64,000 nt of DNA. It comes from Pseudomonas linyingensis (GTDB lineage: Bacteria > Pseudomonadota > Gammaproteobacteria > Pseudomonadales > Pseudomonadaceae). The translations under genes were made by a program, and so were the position numbers. The stretch spans positions 51,830 through 115,829 of the forward strand of contig NZ_FNZE01000015.1 in assembly GCF_900109175.1 (NCBI RefSeq), given 5' to 3'. Positions 29,921 through 41,268 of this stretch are shown here, piece by piece. The notes under the pieces were generated by a model. That model saw only the letters and a list, made by a program, of their open reading frames with translations. It was not told the origin of the DNA and made no database searches. The stretch's first letter is position 1. Each line of letters starts with the position of its first letter.

Positions 29921-30883
29921 ATGACCCCCGTACATCTCGCGTTTCTCTACTGGCCGGACGTGCGTCCGCTCACCCTGTCCCTGATCGACGAAGCCCTGCA
30001 GCTGGCCGCGCGCCTGCATCCGGAGGCGCTCTACGAGGTCGCCTTCCTGCAGGCCGAGCCGCGCGCGGCGGATGGCTGGCCGTTGCCCGGCGCGCCTTGG
30101 CAGGAGCGGCTGTCCGGCAGTGAGCGGCTGTTCCTGCTGGCCGAGGAGCCACCGGCCGAGCCGCCAGCGGCGCTGCAGGCGGCGCTGCGCGAGCTGGCCG
30201 GCAACGGCGCGCTGCTTGGCGGCGTGGCCGCCGGCGTCTATCCGCTGGCCCAGCTCGGCCTGCTCGACGGCTTCCGGGTGGCCCTGCACTGGCGCTGGCA
30301 GGACGACTTCACCGAGCGCTTTGCCCAGGTGGCGACGACCGATCATCTGTTCGAGTGGGACCGCGAGCGCCTGACCGCCTGCGGCGGCCTGGCGGTGCTG
30401 GACATGCTGCTGGCCATGCTGGCCCGCGATCATGGTGGCGAGCTGGCCAGCGCGATTGCCGCCGAGCTGATGCTCGAGCGGATTCGCGAGGGCGGCGAGC
30501 GCCAGCGTGCGCCGCAGCGCAACCGTCTCGGCGCCACCCATCCGAAGCTGAGCCAGGCGCTGCTGCTGATGGAGGCCAACATCGAGGAGCCGCTGACCAC
30601 CGACGAGATCGCCCAGCAGGTGTGCGTGTCGCGTCGTCAGCTGGAGCGGATCTTCAAGCAGTTCCTCAATCGCGTACCCAGCCAGTACTACCTGGAGCTG
30701 CGCCTGAACCGTGCCCGCCAGTTGTTGCAGCAGACCAGCACCTCGATCATCCAGATCGGCCTGTCCTGCGGCTTTTCCTCCGGTCCGCACTTCTCCAGCG
30801 CCTACCGCAACTTCTTTGGCGTCACCCCGCGCGATGATCGCAACCTGCGCCGCTCCGCGGTCGCCGCTGCGGTGGGGCGGTGA
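29921..30883 (+). CDS. argR: Arginine-responsive AraC-family regulator ArgR
   Basis: The 320-residue protein has an N-terminal GATase1/DJ-1-like domain (about 1-190) and a C-terminal double helix-turn-helix (about 215-310: LTTDEIAQQVCVSRRQLERIFKQ, SIIQIGLSCGFSSGPHFSSAYRNFFG). Long identical stretches with P. aeruginosa ArgR, and the position directly before aruCFG, make the call firm. ArgR activates arginine uptake and catabolism and represses synthesis genes, with arginine as signal. In P. aeruginosa argR follows the aot transport genes. Here the upstream neighbour is an unrelated YdjM gene, so argR has its own promoter. Confidence 0.95.
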   Translation: MTPVHLAFLYWPDVRPLTLSLIDEALQLAARLHPEALYEVAFLQAEPRAADGWPLPGAPWQERLSGSERLFLLAEEPPAEPPAALQAALRELAGNGALLGGVAAGVYPLAQLGLLDGFRVALHWRWQDDFTERFAQVATTDHLFEWDRERLTACGGLAVLDMLLAMLARDHGGELASAIAAELMLERIREGGERQRAPQRNRLGATHPKLSQALLLMEANIEEPLTTDEIAQQVCVSRRQLERIFKQFLNRVPSQYYLELRLNRARQLLQQTSTSIIQIGLSCGFSSGPHFSSAYRNFFGVTPRDDRNLRRSAVAAAVGR

Positions 30884-31007
30884 CGGGCTGGCCGGCCGCT
30901 TGGCATTTTTGCGCCGCTGCGGACTTTCGAGTTGCCGCCCCGAGCCTATACACTGCGCGGTTTCCGGCGTTGCCGGCCTGCGCATGCAGGCGCGATTCCG
31001 GAACGGT

Positions 31008-31072
31008 TGCGGCGCCAGCTGTACGAAGATGTCGCATGGCTGCAATGCCGATCCGGGCTTTGTCTCTACAAT
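31008..31072 (+). promoter_or_regulatory. ArgR operator and promoter of the aru operon
   Basis: The half-site at 31030-31050 fits the ArgR consensus TGTCGC-N8-AA-N5 exactly. A weaker copy, TGCGGC followed by TA at the same offset, begins 22 bp upstream at 31008, which gives the expected tandem arrangement. A TACAAT -10 box lies at 31067-31072, so the operator covers the missing -35, as expected for an activator. The aruC start is at 31123. Confidence 0.65.
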
Positions 31073-31101
31073 CCCTATCTGAAACAACCCAGTCCTACTA
31101 G

Positions 31102-32343
<1,242 letters not shown>

Positions 32344-32370
32344 CGACAATTGCGACAAGGAGTGACATCG

Positions 32371-33387
32371 ATGCTGATCATGCGTCCCGCCCGGATGGGC
32401 GACCTGCCGGAGGTCCAGCGTCTGGCGGCCGACAGTCCCATCGGTGTCACCTCCCTGCCGGATGACCGCGAGCGCCTGGCCGAGAAGATCCGCACCTCGG
32501 AGGCCTCGTTCGCCGCCGAGGTGAGCTTCAACGGCGAGGAAAGCTACTTCTTCGTTCTCGAGGACACCACCAGCGGCGCGCTGGTTGGCTGCTCGGGGGT
32601 GGTCGCCACCGCCGGCTTTTCCGAGCCGTTCTACAGCTACCGCAACGAGACCTTCGTGCACGCCTCGCGCGAGCTGAAGATCCACAACAAGATTCATGTG
32701 CTGTCGCTGTGTCACGACCTGACCGGCAACAGCCTGCTGACCAGCTTCCACCTGCAGCCGGAGCTGGACAGCACGCCGGCGGCCGAACTCAATTCGCGGG
32801 GCCGCCTGCTGTTCGTCGCCAGCCACGCCGAGCGTTTCGCCGAAGCGATGGTGGTCGAGGTGGTCGGCTACAGCGACGAGCAGGGCGACGCGCCGTTCTG
32901 GGACGCCATCGGCCGCAACTTCCTGGCCATCAACTACGCCGAGGCCGAGCGCCTGTGCGGCCTGAAGAGCCGCACCATGCTGGCCGAGCTGATGCCGAGC
33001 TACCCCATCTACGTGCCGCTGCTGCCCGACAGTGCCCAGGAGGCCATCGGCCAGGTGCATCCGCGTGCGCAGGTGTCCTTCGATATCCTGATGCGCGAAG
33101 GCTTCGAGGCCGAGCACTATATCGACATCTTCGACGGCGGGCCGACCGTGCATGCGCGCACGTCGGGCATCCACTCGATCGCCCAGAGTCGCCTGGAGTC
33201 GGTGCACCTGGGCGCGCCGGCGCAGAGCGGCCGGCTCTACCTGGTGGCCAACCAGCAGACCCAGGATTTCCGCGCGCTGATCGCCGAACTGGACTGGCAG
33301 CCCGGCCAACCGCTGATCCTCGAGCCGGCAGTGGCCGCCGCGCTGGGCGTCGCTGAAGGCAGCAGCGTGCGCGTGGTGGCGATGTGA
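32371..33387 (+). CDS. aruF: Arginine/ornithine N-succinyltransferase alpha subunit
   Basis: AruF pairs with AruG to succinylate arginine, opening the AST pathway. It has 338 residues of the AstA family with MLIMRPARMGDLPEVQRLA, SPIGVTSLPDDRERL, CSGVVATAGFSEPFYSYRNE and PFWDAIGRNFLAINYAEAERL. It is homologous to the beta subunit encoded next. The ATG at 32371 follows AAGGAG. The 116-bp gap before aruG is unusually long for this operon and contains two hairpins. Confidence 0.96.
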   Translation: MLIMRPARMGDLPEVQRLAADSPIGVTSLPDDRERLAEKIRTSEASFAAEVSFNGEESYFFVLEDTTSGALVGCSGVVATAGFSEPFYSYRNETFVHASRELKIHNKIHVLSLCHDLTGNSLLTSFHLQPELDSTPAAELNSRGRLLFVASHAERFAEAMVVEVVGYSDEQGDAPFWDAIGRNFLAINYAEAERLCGLKSRTMLAELMPSYPIYVPLLPDSAQEAIGQVHPRAQVSFDILMREGFEAEHYIDIFDGGPTVHARTSGIHSIAQSRLESVHLGAPAQSGRLYLVANQQTQDFRALIAELDWQPGQPLILEPAVAAALGVAEGSSVRVVAM

Positions 33388-33416
33388 GCCCCGTCAGCCG
33401 CTGAGCGGACCCTATT

Positions 33417-33488
33417 GGAGGCTTGCCGCCTCCGGCATCGATGCCGCGCGCAGAGACGGCGCGGCCCGGCCCCGACCAAGCGGGGCCG
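33417..33488 (+). repeat. Two perfect hairpins in the aruF-aruG spacer
   Basis: Hairpin 1 has a 6-bp stem GGAGGC/GCCTCC (33417-33422, 33428-33433, 5-nt loop). Hairpin 2 has an 8-bp stem CGGCCCCG/CGGGGCCG (33467-33474, 33481-33488, 6-nt loop) and ends 15 bp before the aruG start. Neither has a T-run. They may stabilise the upstream message or tune translation of the second subunit. Confidence 0.55.
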
Positions 33489-33503
33489 TCAACAGGAGGC
33501 ACC

Positions 33504-34532
33504 ATGATCGTTCGTCCCGTCCGCAGTACCGACCTGCCCGCGCTGATTGCCATGGCGCGCAGCACCGGTGCCGGCCTGACTTCGCTGCCGGCCAACGAGG
33601 AGCGCCTGACCCAGCGGGTCGTCTGGGCGGAAAAATCCTTCCGCGGCGAGTCCGAGCGCGCGGACGCCGACTACCTGTTCGTGCTGGAGACCGATGCCGG
33701 TGAGGTGGTCGGCATCTCGGCGATGAACGGCGCGGTCGGCCTGCGCGAGCCCTGGTACAACTTCCGCGTCGGTCTGACCGTGAGTGCCTCGCGCGCGCTG
33801 GGGATTCATCGGCAGAACCCCACGCTGTTCCTCGCCAACGACCTGACCGGCAACACCGAGGTGTGCTCGCTGTTCCTCGATGCCAGCTACCGCCACAGCG
33901 GCCTCAGCGGACGCCTGCTGTCCAAGGCGCGCTTCCTGTTCATCGCCGAGTTCCGCGAGCTGTTCAGTGACAAGGTGATCGCCGAGATGCGCGGGATTTC
34001 CGACGACAACGCCCGCGCGCCATTCTGGGATAGCCTCGGCCGGCACTTCTTCAGGATGGAGTTCTCCCAGGCCGACTACCTGACCGGGGTCGGCAACAAG
34101 GCCTTCATCGCCGAGCTGATGCCCAAGTTCCCGCTGTACACCTGCTTCCTCTCCGAGGAGGCGCGCGCGGTGATCGGCCGCGTGCACCGCGACACCGAGC
34201 CGGCGCTGACCATGCTGCGAGCCGAGGGCTTCACCTACCAGGGCTACATCGACATCTTCGACGGTGGTCCGGCGCTGGAATGCGAGACCGGCAGCATCCG
34301 TGCGGTGCGCGACAGCCAGACCCTGGTGTTGGCGATCGGCACGCCGGGTGAGGAGGCGCCGCAGTTCCTCATCCACAACCGCAAGCGTGAGGAGTGCCGG
34401 ATCACCGTCGGCCAGGCACGCCCGGCTTCCGGCACCCTGGTGGTGGATGCCGCCACCGCCAAGCGCCTGCGCCTGAGCGCCGGTGCCCAGGTGCGCGCGG
34501 TGCCGCTGTCGGCGCAGGTCGGCTGGCGTTGA
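33504..34532 (+). CDS. aruG: Arginine N-succinyltransferase beta subunit
   Basis: This 342-residue AstA-family protein is homologous to AruF along its whole length: MIVRPVRSTDLPALIAMARS, GAGLTSLPANEERL, DLTGNTEVCSLFLD and PFWDSLGRHFFRMEFSQADYL. A strong AGGAGG precedes the ATG. In P. aeruginosa aruG is followed by aruD and aruB; here the next gene is the small protein homologous to the one normally after aruB. Confidence 0.96.
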   Translation: MIVRPVRSTDLPALIAMARSTGAGLTSLPANEERLTQRVVWAEKSFRGESERADADYLFVLETDAGEVVGISAMNGAVGLREPWYNFRVGLTVSASRALGIHRQNPTLFLANDLTGNTEVCSLFLDASYRHSGLSGRLLSKARFLFIAEFRELFSDKVIAEMRGISDDNARAPFWDSLGRHFFRMEFSQADYLTGVGNKAFIAELMPKFPLYTCFLSEEARAVIGRVHRDTEPALTMLRAEGFTYQGYIDIFDGGPALECETGSIRAVRDSQTLVLAIGTPGEEAPQFLIHNRKREECRITVGQARPASGTLVVDAATAKRLRLSAGAQVRAVPLSAQVGWR

Positions 34533-34621
34533 GCTGGCAGCGCGCACGGCACTGGACGAATTGACGCAAATCCTTAAGCTGGACCCTGTCCATTTTTCAG
34601 CCTATCCGAGCGAGAAACCCC

Positions 34622-34903
34622 ATGAGCGAAAGCCTGCCCCTGATCCTTGAAGATGCCCACGGCGAGCGCCGGGAAACCCACAGTGCGCGCGTTGGCGTGC
34701 GCCTCGAAGGCCGCGAGCTGTGGCTGGAAGCCGACGGCATGGGTGGGGTGATCATCTACGCCGAGTCGGTGGAAGGTGAAACCGACATCCCGCTGCTGGT
34801 GGTGCGCCCCCAGGCGGTCAACCAGCTGTCGCTGTCGGTCGAGCTGGAAGCCGCCGAAGCCCACGAACACGGCCCCGACTGCGGCTGCGATCATCACCAC
34901 TGA
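34622..34903 (+). CDS. Small protein with His/Cys-rich C terminus (linked to aru operon)
   Basis: This 93-residue conserved hypothetical corresponds in position and style to the small gene between aruB and aruE in P. aeruginosa (PA0900, from memory). It is a soluble, beta-rich protein. Its tail AHEHGPDCGCDHHH could bind a metal ion. Function is unknown. It starts 89 bp after aruG, where aruD and aruB would be expected. GAGCGAG provides a modest ribosome site. Confidence 0.75.
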   Translation: MSESLPLILEDAHGERRETHSARVGVRLEGRELWLEADGMGGVIIYAESVEGETDIPLLVVRPQAVNQLSLSVELEAAEAHEHGPDCGCDHHH

Positions 34904-34957
34904 CGATTCGGTCCCGGTAGCTATGCTTGTGGGTGTCGCAACCAAGGAGTGCGCGCC

Positions 34958-35965
34958 ATGCTTGCTCTGGGCCGTTTGCTTGAACTGACCCTGACGGGGC
35001 GCGAGCCGTCGGAGGCGATCCAGCTGTGCGCCGACGGCTGTCGCCTGCAGTGGAAGACCGAGGGGGTGCTGGAAATCGATCCCCCGAGCGGGCGCGATAC
35101 CGGGCTCGACCTGCTGCTGTCGGCTGGCATTCATGGTGACGAAACCGCGCCGGTGGAGCTGCTCGAGCGTCTGCTGCACGACATTGCTTCCTGTCGGCTG
35201 CGGCCGGCCGTGCGCCTGCTGCTGGTGCTGGGCAACCCGGCGGCGCTGCGCCGCGGCGAGCGCTTCGTCGGCTACGACCTCAATCGCCTGTTCGGCGGCG
35301 GCGAGCCCTCGGTCAGCGGCCCAGAGGCCCTGCGTGCGGTGGAGCTGGAGTTGCAGGCCGAGCTGTTCTTCAATCGGCCGCAGCGTCGCCGTCTGCACTA
35401 CGACCTGCATGCCGCCATCCGTGGCTCGCAGATCGAGCAGTTCGCCCTGCACCCGTGCAGTGCCCAGCCGCCGACCCGCGAGCAGCTGGCTCGTCTGCAG
35501 GCAGGGGGGATGCAGGCGGTGCTGCTGCAGAACGGCAGCTCGGCCACCTTCAGCGCCTTTACCGGTCGCCGCCTGGCGGCCGAAGCCTTCACCCTCGAGC
35601 TGGGTCAGGCGCATCCGTTCGGAGCGAACACCGCCACCGACCTGGGGCGCCTGGAGGTGCTGCTGCGCGCATTGATCGAGGGCCGCGAGCCGCCCGTTGC
35701 CGGCGATCTGCACCAACTGCAGCTGTTTCGGGTCGCCCGGGAAGTCATCCGCCACAGCGACGCGTTCCGCTTCTATCTGGACGACGGTGTGGAGAACTTC
35801 ACCGCGCTGGTGCCGGGCAGTCTCCTGGCCGAGGATGCCGGAGGGCGTCGCTGGCGCGTCGAGGAAGAGGGCGCGCGCCTCGTGTTTCCCAATCCCAAGG
35901 TGAGAAACGGCCTGCGCGCCGGCCTGATCGTGGTGCCCGTCGCGCTCGACGACGCCTGCGCCTGA
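34958..35965 (+). CDS. aruE: Succinylglutamate desuccinylase
   Basis: AruE/AstE hydrolyses N-succinylglutamate to succinate and glutamate, the last AST step. It has 335 residues of the zinc carboxypeptidase fold. Zinc ligands are visible in [11 protein letters not shown] (His, Glu) and in [20 protein letters not shown] (His), and the catalytic Glu lies in [13 protein letters not shown]. The ATG at 34958 follows AAGGAG. It ends the truncated cluster; alaS follows after 156 bp with its own promoter. Confidence 0.95.
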   Translation: MLALGRLLELTLTGREPSEAIQLCADGCRLQWKTEGVLEIDPPSGRDTGLDLLLSAGIHGDETAPVELLERLLHDIASCRLRPAVRLLLVLGNPAALRRGERFVGYDLNRLFGGGEPSVSGPEALRAVELELQAELFFNRPQRRRLHYDLHAAIRGSQIEQFALHPCSAQPPTREQLARLQAGGMQAVLLQNGSSATFSAFTGRRLAAEAFTLELGQAHPFGANTATDLGRLEVLLRALIEGREPPVAGDLHQLQLFRVAREVIRHSDAFRFYLDDGVENFTALVPGSLLAEDAGGRRWRVEEEGARLVFPNPKVRNGLRAGLIVVPVALDDACA

Positions 35966-36043
35966 CGCTTCCCCGCTGACTCTTTATCGACGCCTATCGC
36001 GCTAATAGTTGCTGCGGCGATGCACGCTGGTGCCGGTTGTTTA

Positions 36044-36049
36044 TATAAT
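36044..36049 (+). promoter_or_regulatory. -10 box of alaS promoter
   Basis: A perfect TATAAT lies 73 bp before the alaS start. The -35 region (TGCACG at 36021-36026, 17-bp spacing) is poor. Confidence 0.45.
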
Positions 36050-36121
36050 GCCGCTCTTTGCCGGCAATCCGTGCGGCAGTCCCGCAATTGCCGCAGCGGC
36101 CCAGTTTTCCGAGAATAATCC

Positions 36122-38746
<2,625 letters not shown>

Positions 38747-38761
38747 CAACCGCCCATCAGT

Positions 38762-38787
38762 GAGCCCGCCCGGCGCCCGGCGGGCTC
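38762..38787 (+). terminator. Hairpin between alaS and lysC
   Basis: A 9-bp perfect stem GAGCCCGCC/GGCGGGCTC (38762-38770, 38779-38787) is followed only by TTGG. It is probably a weak terminator. Confidence 0.5.
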
Positions 38788-38848
38788 TTGGCAGGCGCAG
38801 GCCTGGTGGGTTTAATGGGCGACTTTTTTGCGGTTAGGCGGCATCCAA

Positions 38849-40084
38849 ATGGCATTGATCGTACAGAAATTCGGTGGCACCTCGGTCGGCAGCGTCGAGC
38901 GCATCGGGCAGGTGGCCGACAAGGTGAAGAAGTTCCGCGAAGCGGGACATGACATCGTGGTCGTGGTCTCGGCCATGAGCGGCGAGACCAACCGTCTGAT
39001 CGAGCTGGCCAAGCAGGTCATGCCGCAGCCGGATCCGCGCGAGCTGGACGCCATCATCTCCACCGGCGAGCAGGTCACCATCGGTCTGCTCAGCATGGCG
39101 CTGATTCAGCGCGGCGTGCCGGCGGTGTCCTTCACCGGCAACCAGGTGCGCATCCTCACCGACAGTGCGCACACCAAGGCGCGCATCCTCGAGATCGACG
39201 ACCAGCGCCTGCGTGGCGAGCTGGCTGCCGGTCGCGTGGTGGTGGTCGCCGGCTTCCAGGGCGTGGACGAGCAGGGCAACATCACCACCCTCGGTCGCGG
39301 TGGTTCGGACACCACCGGCGTGGCCCTGGCGGCGGCGCTGAAGGCCGACGAGTGCCAGATCTACACCGACGTCGATGGCGTCTACACCACCGACCCGCGG
39401 GTGGTGGCCCGGGCGCAGCGCCTGGAGAAGATCACCTTCGAGGAGATGCTGGAAATGGCCAGCCTCGGCTCCAAGGTGCTGCAGATCCGCTCGGTGGAGT
39501 TCGCCGGCAAGTACAACGTTCCGCTGCGCGTGCTGCACAGCTTCCAGGAGGGTCCGGGTACCCTCATTACCATCGACGAAGAGGAATCCATGGAACAGCC
39601 GATCATCTCCGGCATCGCCTTCAACCGCGACGAAGCCAAGCTGACCATTCGCGGCGTGCCGGACACCCCCGGCGTGGCGTTCAAGATCCTCGGCCCGATC
39701 AGCGCGGCCAACGTGGAAGTGGACATGATCGTGCAGAACGTGGCGCACGATAACACCACCGATTTCACCTTCACCGTGCACCGCAACGACTACGACAAGG
39801 CGCTGGGCGTGCTCAAGCAGACCGCCGACGCCATGGGCGCGCGCGAAGTGTCGGGCGACACCGACATCGCCAAGGTGTCCATCGTCGGCGTCGGCATGCG
39901 CTCCCACGCCGGCGTGGCCAGCCGCATGTTCGAAGCCCTGGCCAAGGAGAACATCAACATCCAGATGATCTCCACCTCGGAAATCAAGGTCAGCGTGGTC
40001 GTCGAGGAGAAGTACCTCGAGCTGGCCGTGCGTGCCCTGCACACCGCTTTCGATCTGGACGCGCCGGTCCGCCAGGCCGAGTGA
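38849..40084 (+). CDS. lysC: Aspartate kinase
   Basis: LysC phosphorylates aspartate, feeding lysine, methionine and threonine synthesis. It has 411 residues with an N-terminal kinase domain (ALIVQKFGGTSVGSVERI, TLGRGGSDTTGVALAAAL, DVDGVYTTDPR) and two C-terminal ACT domains (about 265-400; VPDTPGVAFKILGPI, GVGMRSHAGVASRMFEALA) for feedback control. The ATG at 38849 gives the MALIVQKFGG start typical of pseudomonads. It is followed by a strong terminator and rsmA. Confidence 0.97.
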   Translation: MALIVQKFGGTSVGSVERIGQVADKVKKFREAGHDIVVVVSAMSGETNRLIELAKQVMPQPDPRELDAIISTGEQVTIGLLSMALIQRGVPAVSFTGNQVRILTDSAHTKARILEIDDQRLRGELAAGRVVVVAGFQGVDEQGNITTLGRGGSDTTGVALAAALKADECQIYTDVDGVYTTDPRVVARAQRLEKITFEEMLEMASLGSKVLQIRSVEFAGKYNVPLRVLHSFQEGPGTLITIDEEESMEQPIISGIAFNRDEAKLTIRGVPDTPGVAFKILGPISAANVEVDMIVQNVAHDNTTDFTFTVHRNDYDKALGVLKQTADAMGAREVSGDTDIAKVSIVGVGMRSHAGVASRMFEALAKENINIQMISTSEIKVSVVVEEKYLELAVRALHTAFDLDAPVRQAE

Positions 40085-40096
40085 CGTTTTTCGAGC

Positions 40097-40129
40097 AAAA
40101 GGCGCGGACATCCGCGCCTTTTGTCGTTT
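40097..40129 (+). terminator. Rho-independent terminator after lysC
   Basis: A perfect 12-bp stem (40097-40108 with 40111-40122, loop CA) with A-run and T-run arms is followed by GTCGTTTTT. Confidence 0.9.
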
Positions 40130-40265
40130 TTGGTTGGGCCGCCGACTTTTATTCTGGTGGCGCTGGTCAATACTTGGGCCATAGCCGGCAGGTTTCGAGC
40201 TTGCCGGTTGTGGTCGTTTTTATCTTGCAGACAGCTGTCCTGAAACAGGTACAAGGAGAAATGGA

Positions 40266-40451
40266 ATGCTTATTCTGACTCGCCGGGTTGGAGAGACCCT
40301 GATGGTCGGTGACGATGTCACCGTGACCGTGCTGGGGGTGAAGGGCAATCAGGTGCGCATTGGTGTCAATGCCCCGAAGGAAGTCGCCGTGCACCGCGAG
40401 GAAATCTACCAGCGCATCCAGAAAGAGAAGGACGAAGAACCAAGCCATTGA
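40266..40451 (+). CDS. rsmA: Carbon storage regulator RsmA/CsrA
   Basis: RsmA is a dimeric RNA-binding protein that blocks translation of messages with GGA-containing leaders and is titrated by RsmY/RsmZ-type small RNAs. The 61-residue sequence [20 protein letters not shown]... is nearly invariant, with RNA-contact residues Leu4, Arg6 and Arg44. AAGGAG precedes it. Its own leader contains GGA motifs (AAGGAGAAATGGA), consistent with autoregulation. The gene lies between lysC and a tRNA-Ser, as in other pseudomonads. Confidence 0.97.
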   Translation: MLILTRRVGETLMVGDDVTVTVLGVKGNQVRIGVNAPKEVAVHREEIYQRIQKEKDEEPSH

Positions 40452-40481
40452 TTTTTTTTCGCTTTTTAGCGAATCAGGGCT

Positions 40482-40510
40482 TTGCAAAGCGGGGTTTGCT
40501 TGGGTATAGT
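40482..40510 (+). promoter_or_regulatory. Promoter of tRNA-Ser(GCT)
   Basis: TTGCAA at 40482-40487 and TATAGT at 40505-40510 with 17-bp spacing lie 14 bp before the tRNA. This is a sigma-70 type promoter. Confidence 0.7.
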
Positions 40511-40524
40511 ACGCCCCGTGTTGC

Positions 40525-40617
<93 letters not shown>

Positions 40618-40679
40618 AACATTATCGGTAGAGATGTTGTTCGGTGACGTAAGTAACTGAATAATCTAGCAAAAACATC

Positions 40680-40707
40680 TTGACTGTCGAAAGACAGAGC
40701 CTATAAT
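40680..40707 (+). promoter_or_regulatory. Promoter of the tRNA-Arg pair
   Basis: TTGACT (40680-40685), 16-bp spacer, TATAAT (40702-40707), 14 bp before the first tRNA-Arg. This is a strong sigma-70 promoter. Confidence 0.8.
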
Positions 40708-40721
40708 GCGCACCACCCAGT

Positions 40722-40798
40722 GCACTCATAGCTCAGCTGGATAGAGTACCCGGCTACGAACCGGGCGGTCGGAGGTTCGAATCCTCCTGAGTGCACCA
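40722..40798 (+). tRNA. tRNA-Arg (anticodon ACG), copy 1
   Basis: A 77-nt tRNA with acceptor GCACTCA/TGAGTGC, discriminator A, CCA encoded, and anticodon loop CTACGAA (ACG; A34 presumably edited to inosine). Confidence 0.97.
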
Positions 40799-40863
40799 TT
40801 ATTCGACACTGCAGCAAAGGCTTCAGCGTCAATCCAGAGGTGATCTGGTTAAACATCACAACC

Positions 40864-40940
40864 GCACTCATAGCTCAGCTGGATAGAGTACCCGGCTACG
40901 AACCGGGCGGTCGGAGGTTCGAATCCTCCTGAGTGCACCA
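40864..40940 (+). tRNA. tRNA-Arg (anticodon ACG), copy 2
   Basis: Identical in all 77 positions to the copy 65 bp upstream. It shares the upstream promoter, since no separate promoter is evident in the spacer, and ends at a strong terminator. Confidence 0.97.
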
Positions 40941-41268
40941 TATCGAAAAAAGGCCTGCAGCGATGCAGGCCTTTTTTTTGCCTTTTTTTCGTCGAGCCGC
41001 GGCTTTTTCCGTGGCTCGGCTGGCGAGTCATGCGCGCATCGCGTGCTCGCCGTGGCAGCGTTGGCCGGCGATTCCGGCAGAGATTTGTTGCTCGTGCGGT
41101 GGTCGGCGAATGCTAACATTGCGCTTATCTGCCCCCAGCGGGTTGTGTGGACATCCAGCCATGGAATTACCCAGTAGTCATAGCGAACCGCGATTGTTCG
41201 TCTGCATCTTGAAAGATTGATCGCCTCCGGTGCGCGCCCTGCCACTGGGGGACAGGGAGTGCGCCATC
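40941..41268. other. Spacer between tRNA-Arg and mgtE
   Basis: This 328-bp spacer holds the tRNA terminator and, just after it, a second hairpin at 40993-41018 (10 bp including one G-U pair, T-rich loop). An open frame at 40933-41220 starts inside the tRNA and is not credible. No magnesium riboswitch that I can recognise precedes mgtE. Confidence 0.5.
40946..40979 (+). terminator. Terminator of the tRNA-Arg operon
   Basis: A 9-bp GC stem (40951-40959 with 40963/64-40971/72, loop GCGA), extended by an A-run on the left and a T8 run on the right. Confidence 0.9.

Noticed and set aside
40933..41220. Plus-strand 95-codon frame between tRNA-Arg and mgtE
   Set aside because: It begins inside the tRNA 3' end, runs through the terminator and has no family features.
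40941..41268. Possible magnesium riboswitch before mgtE
   Set aside because: Apart from a terminator and one hairpin, I could not recognise an M-box or ykoK-type core.
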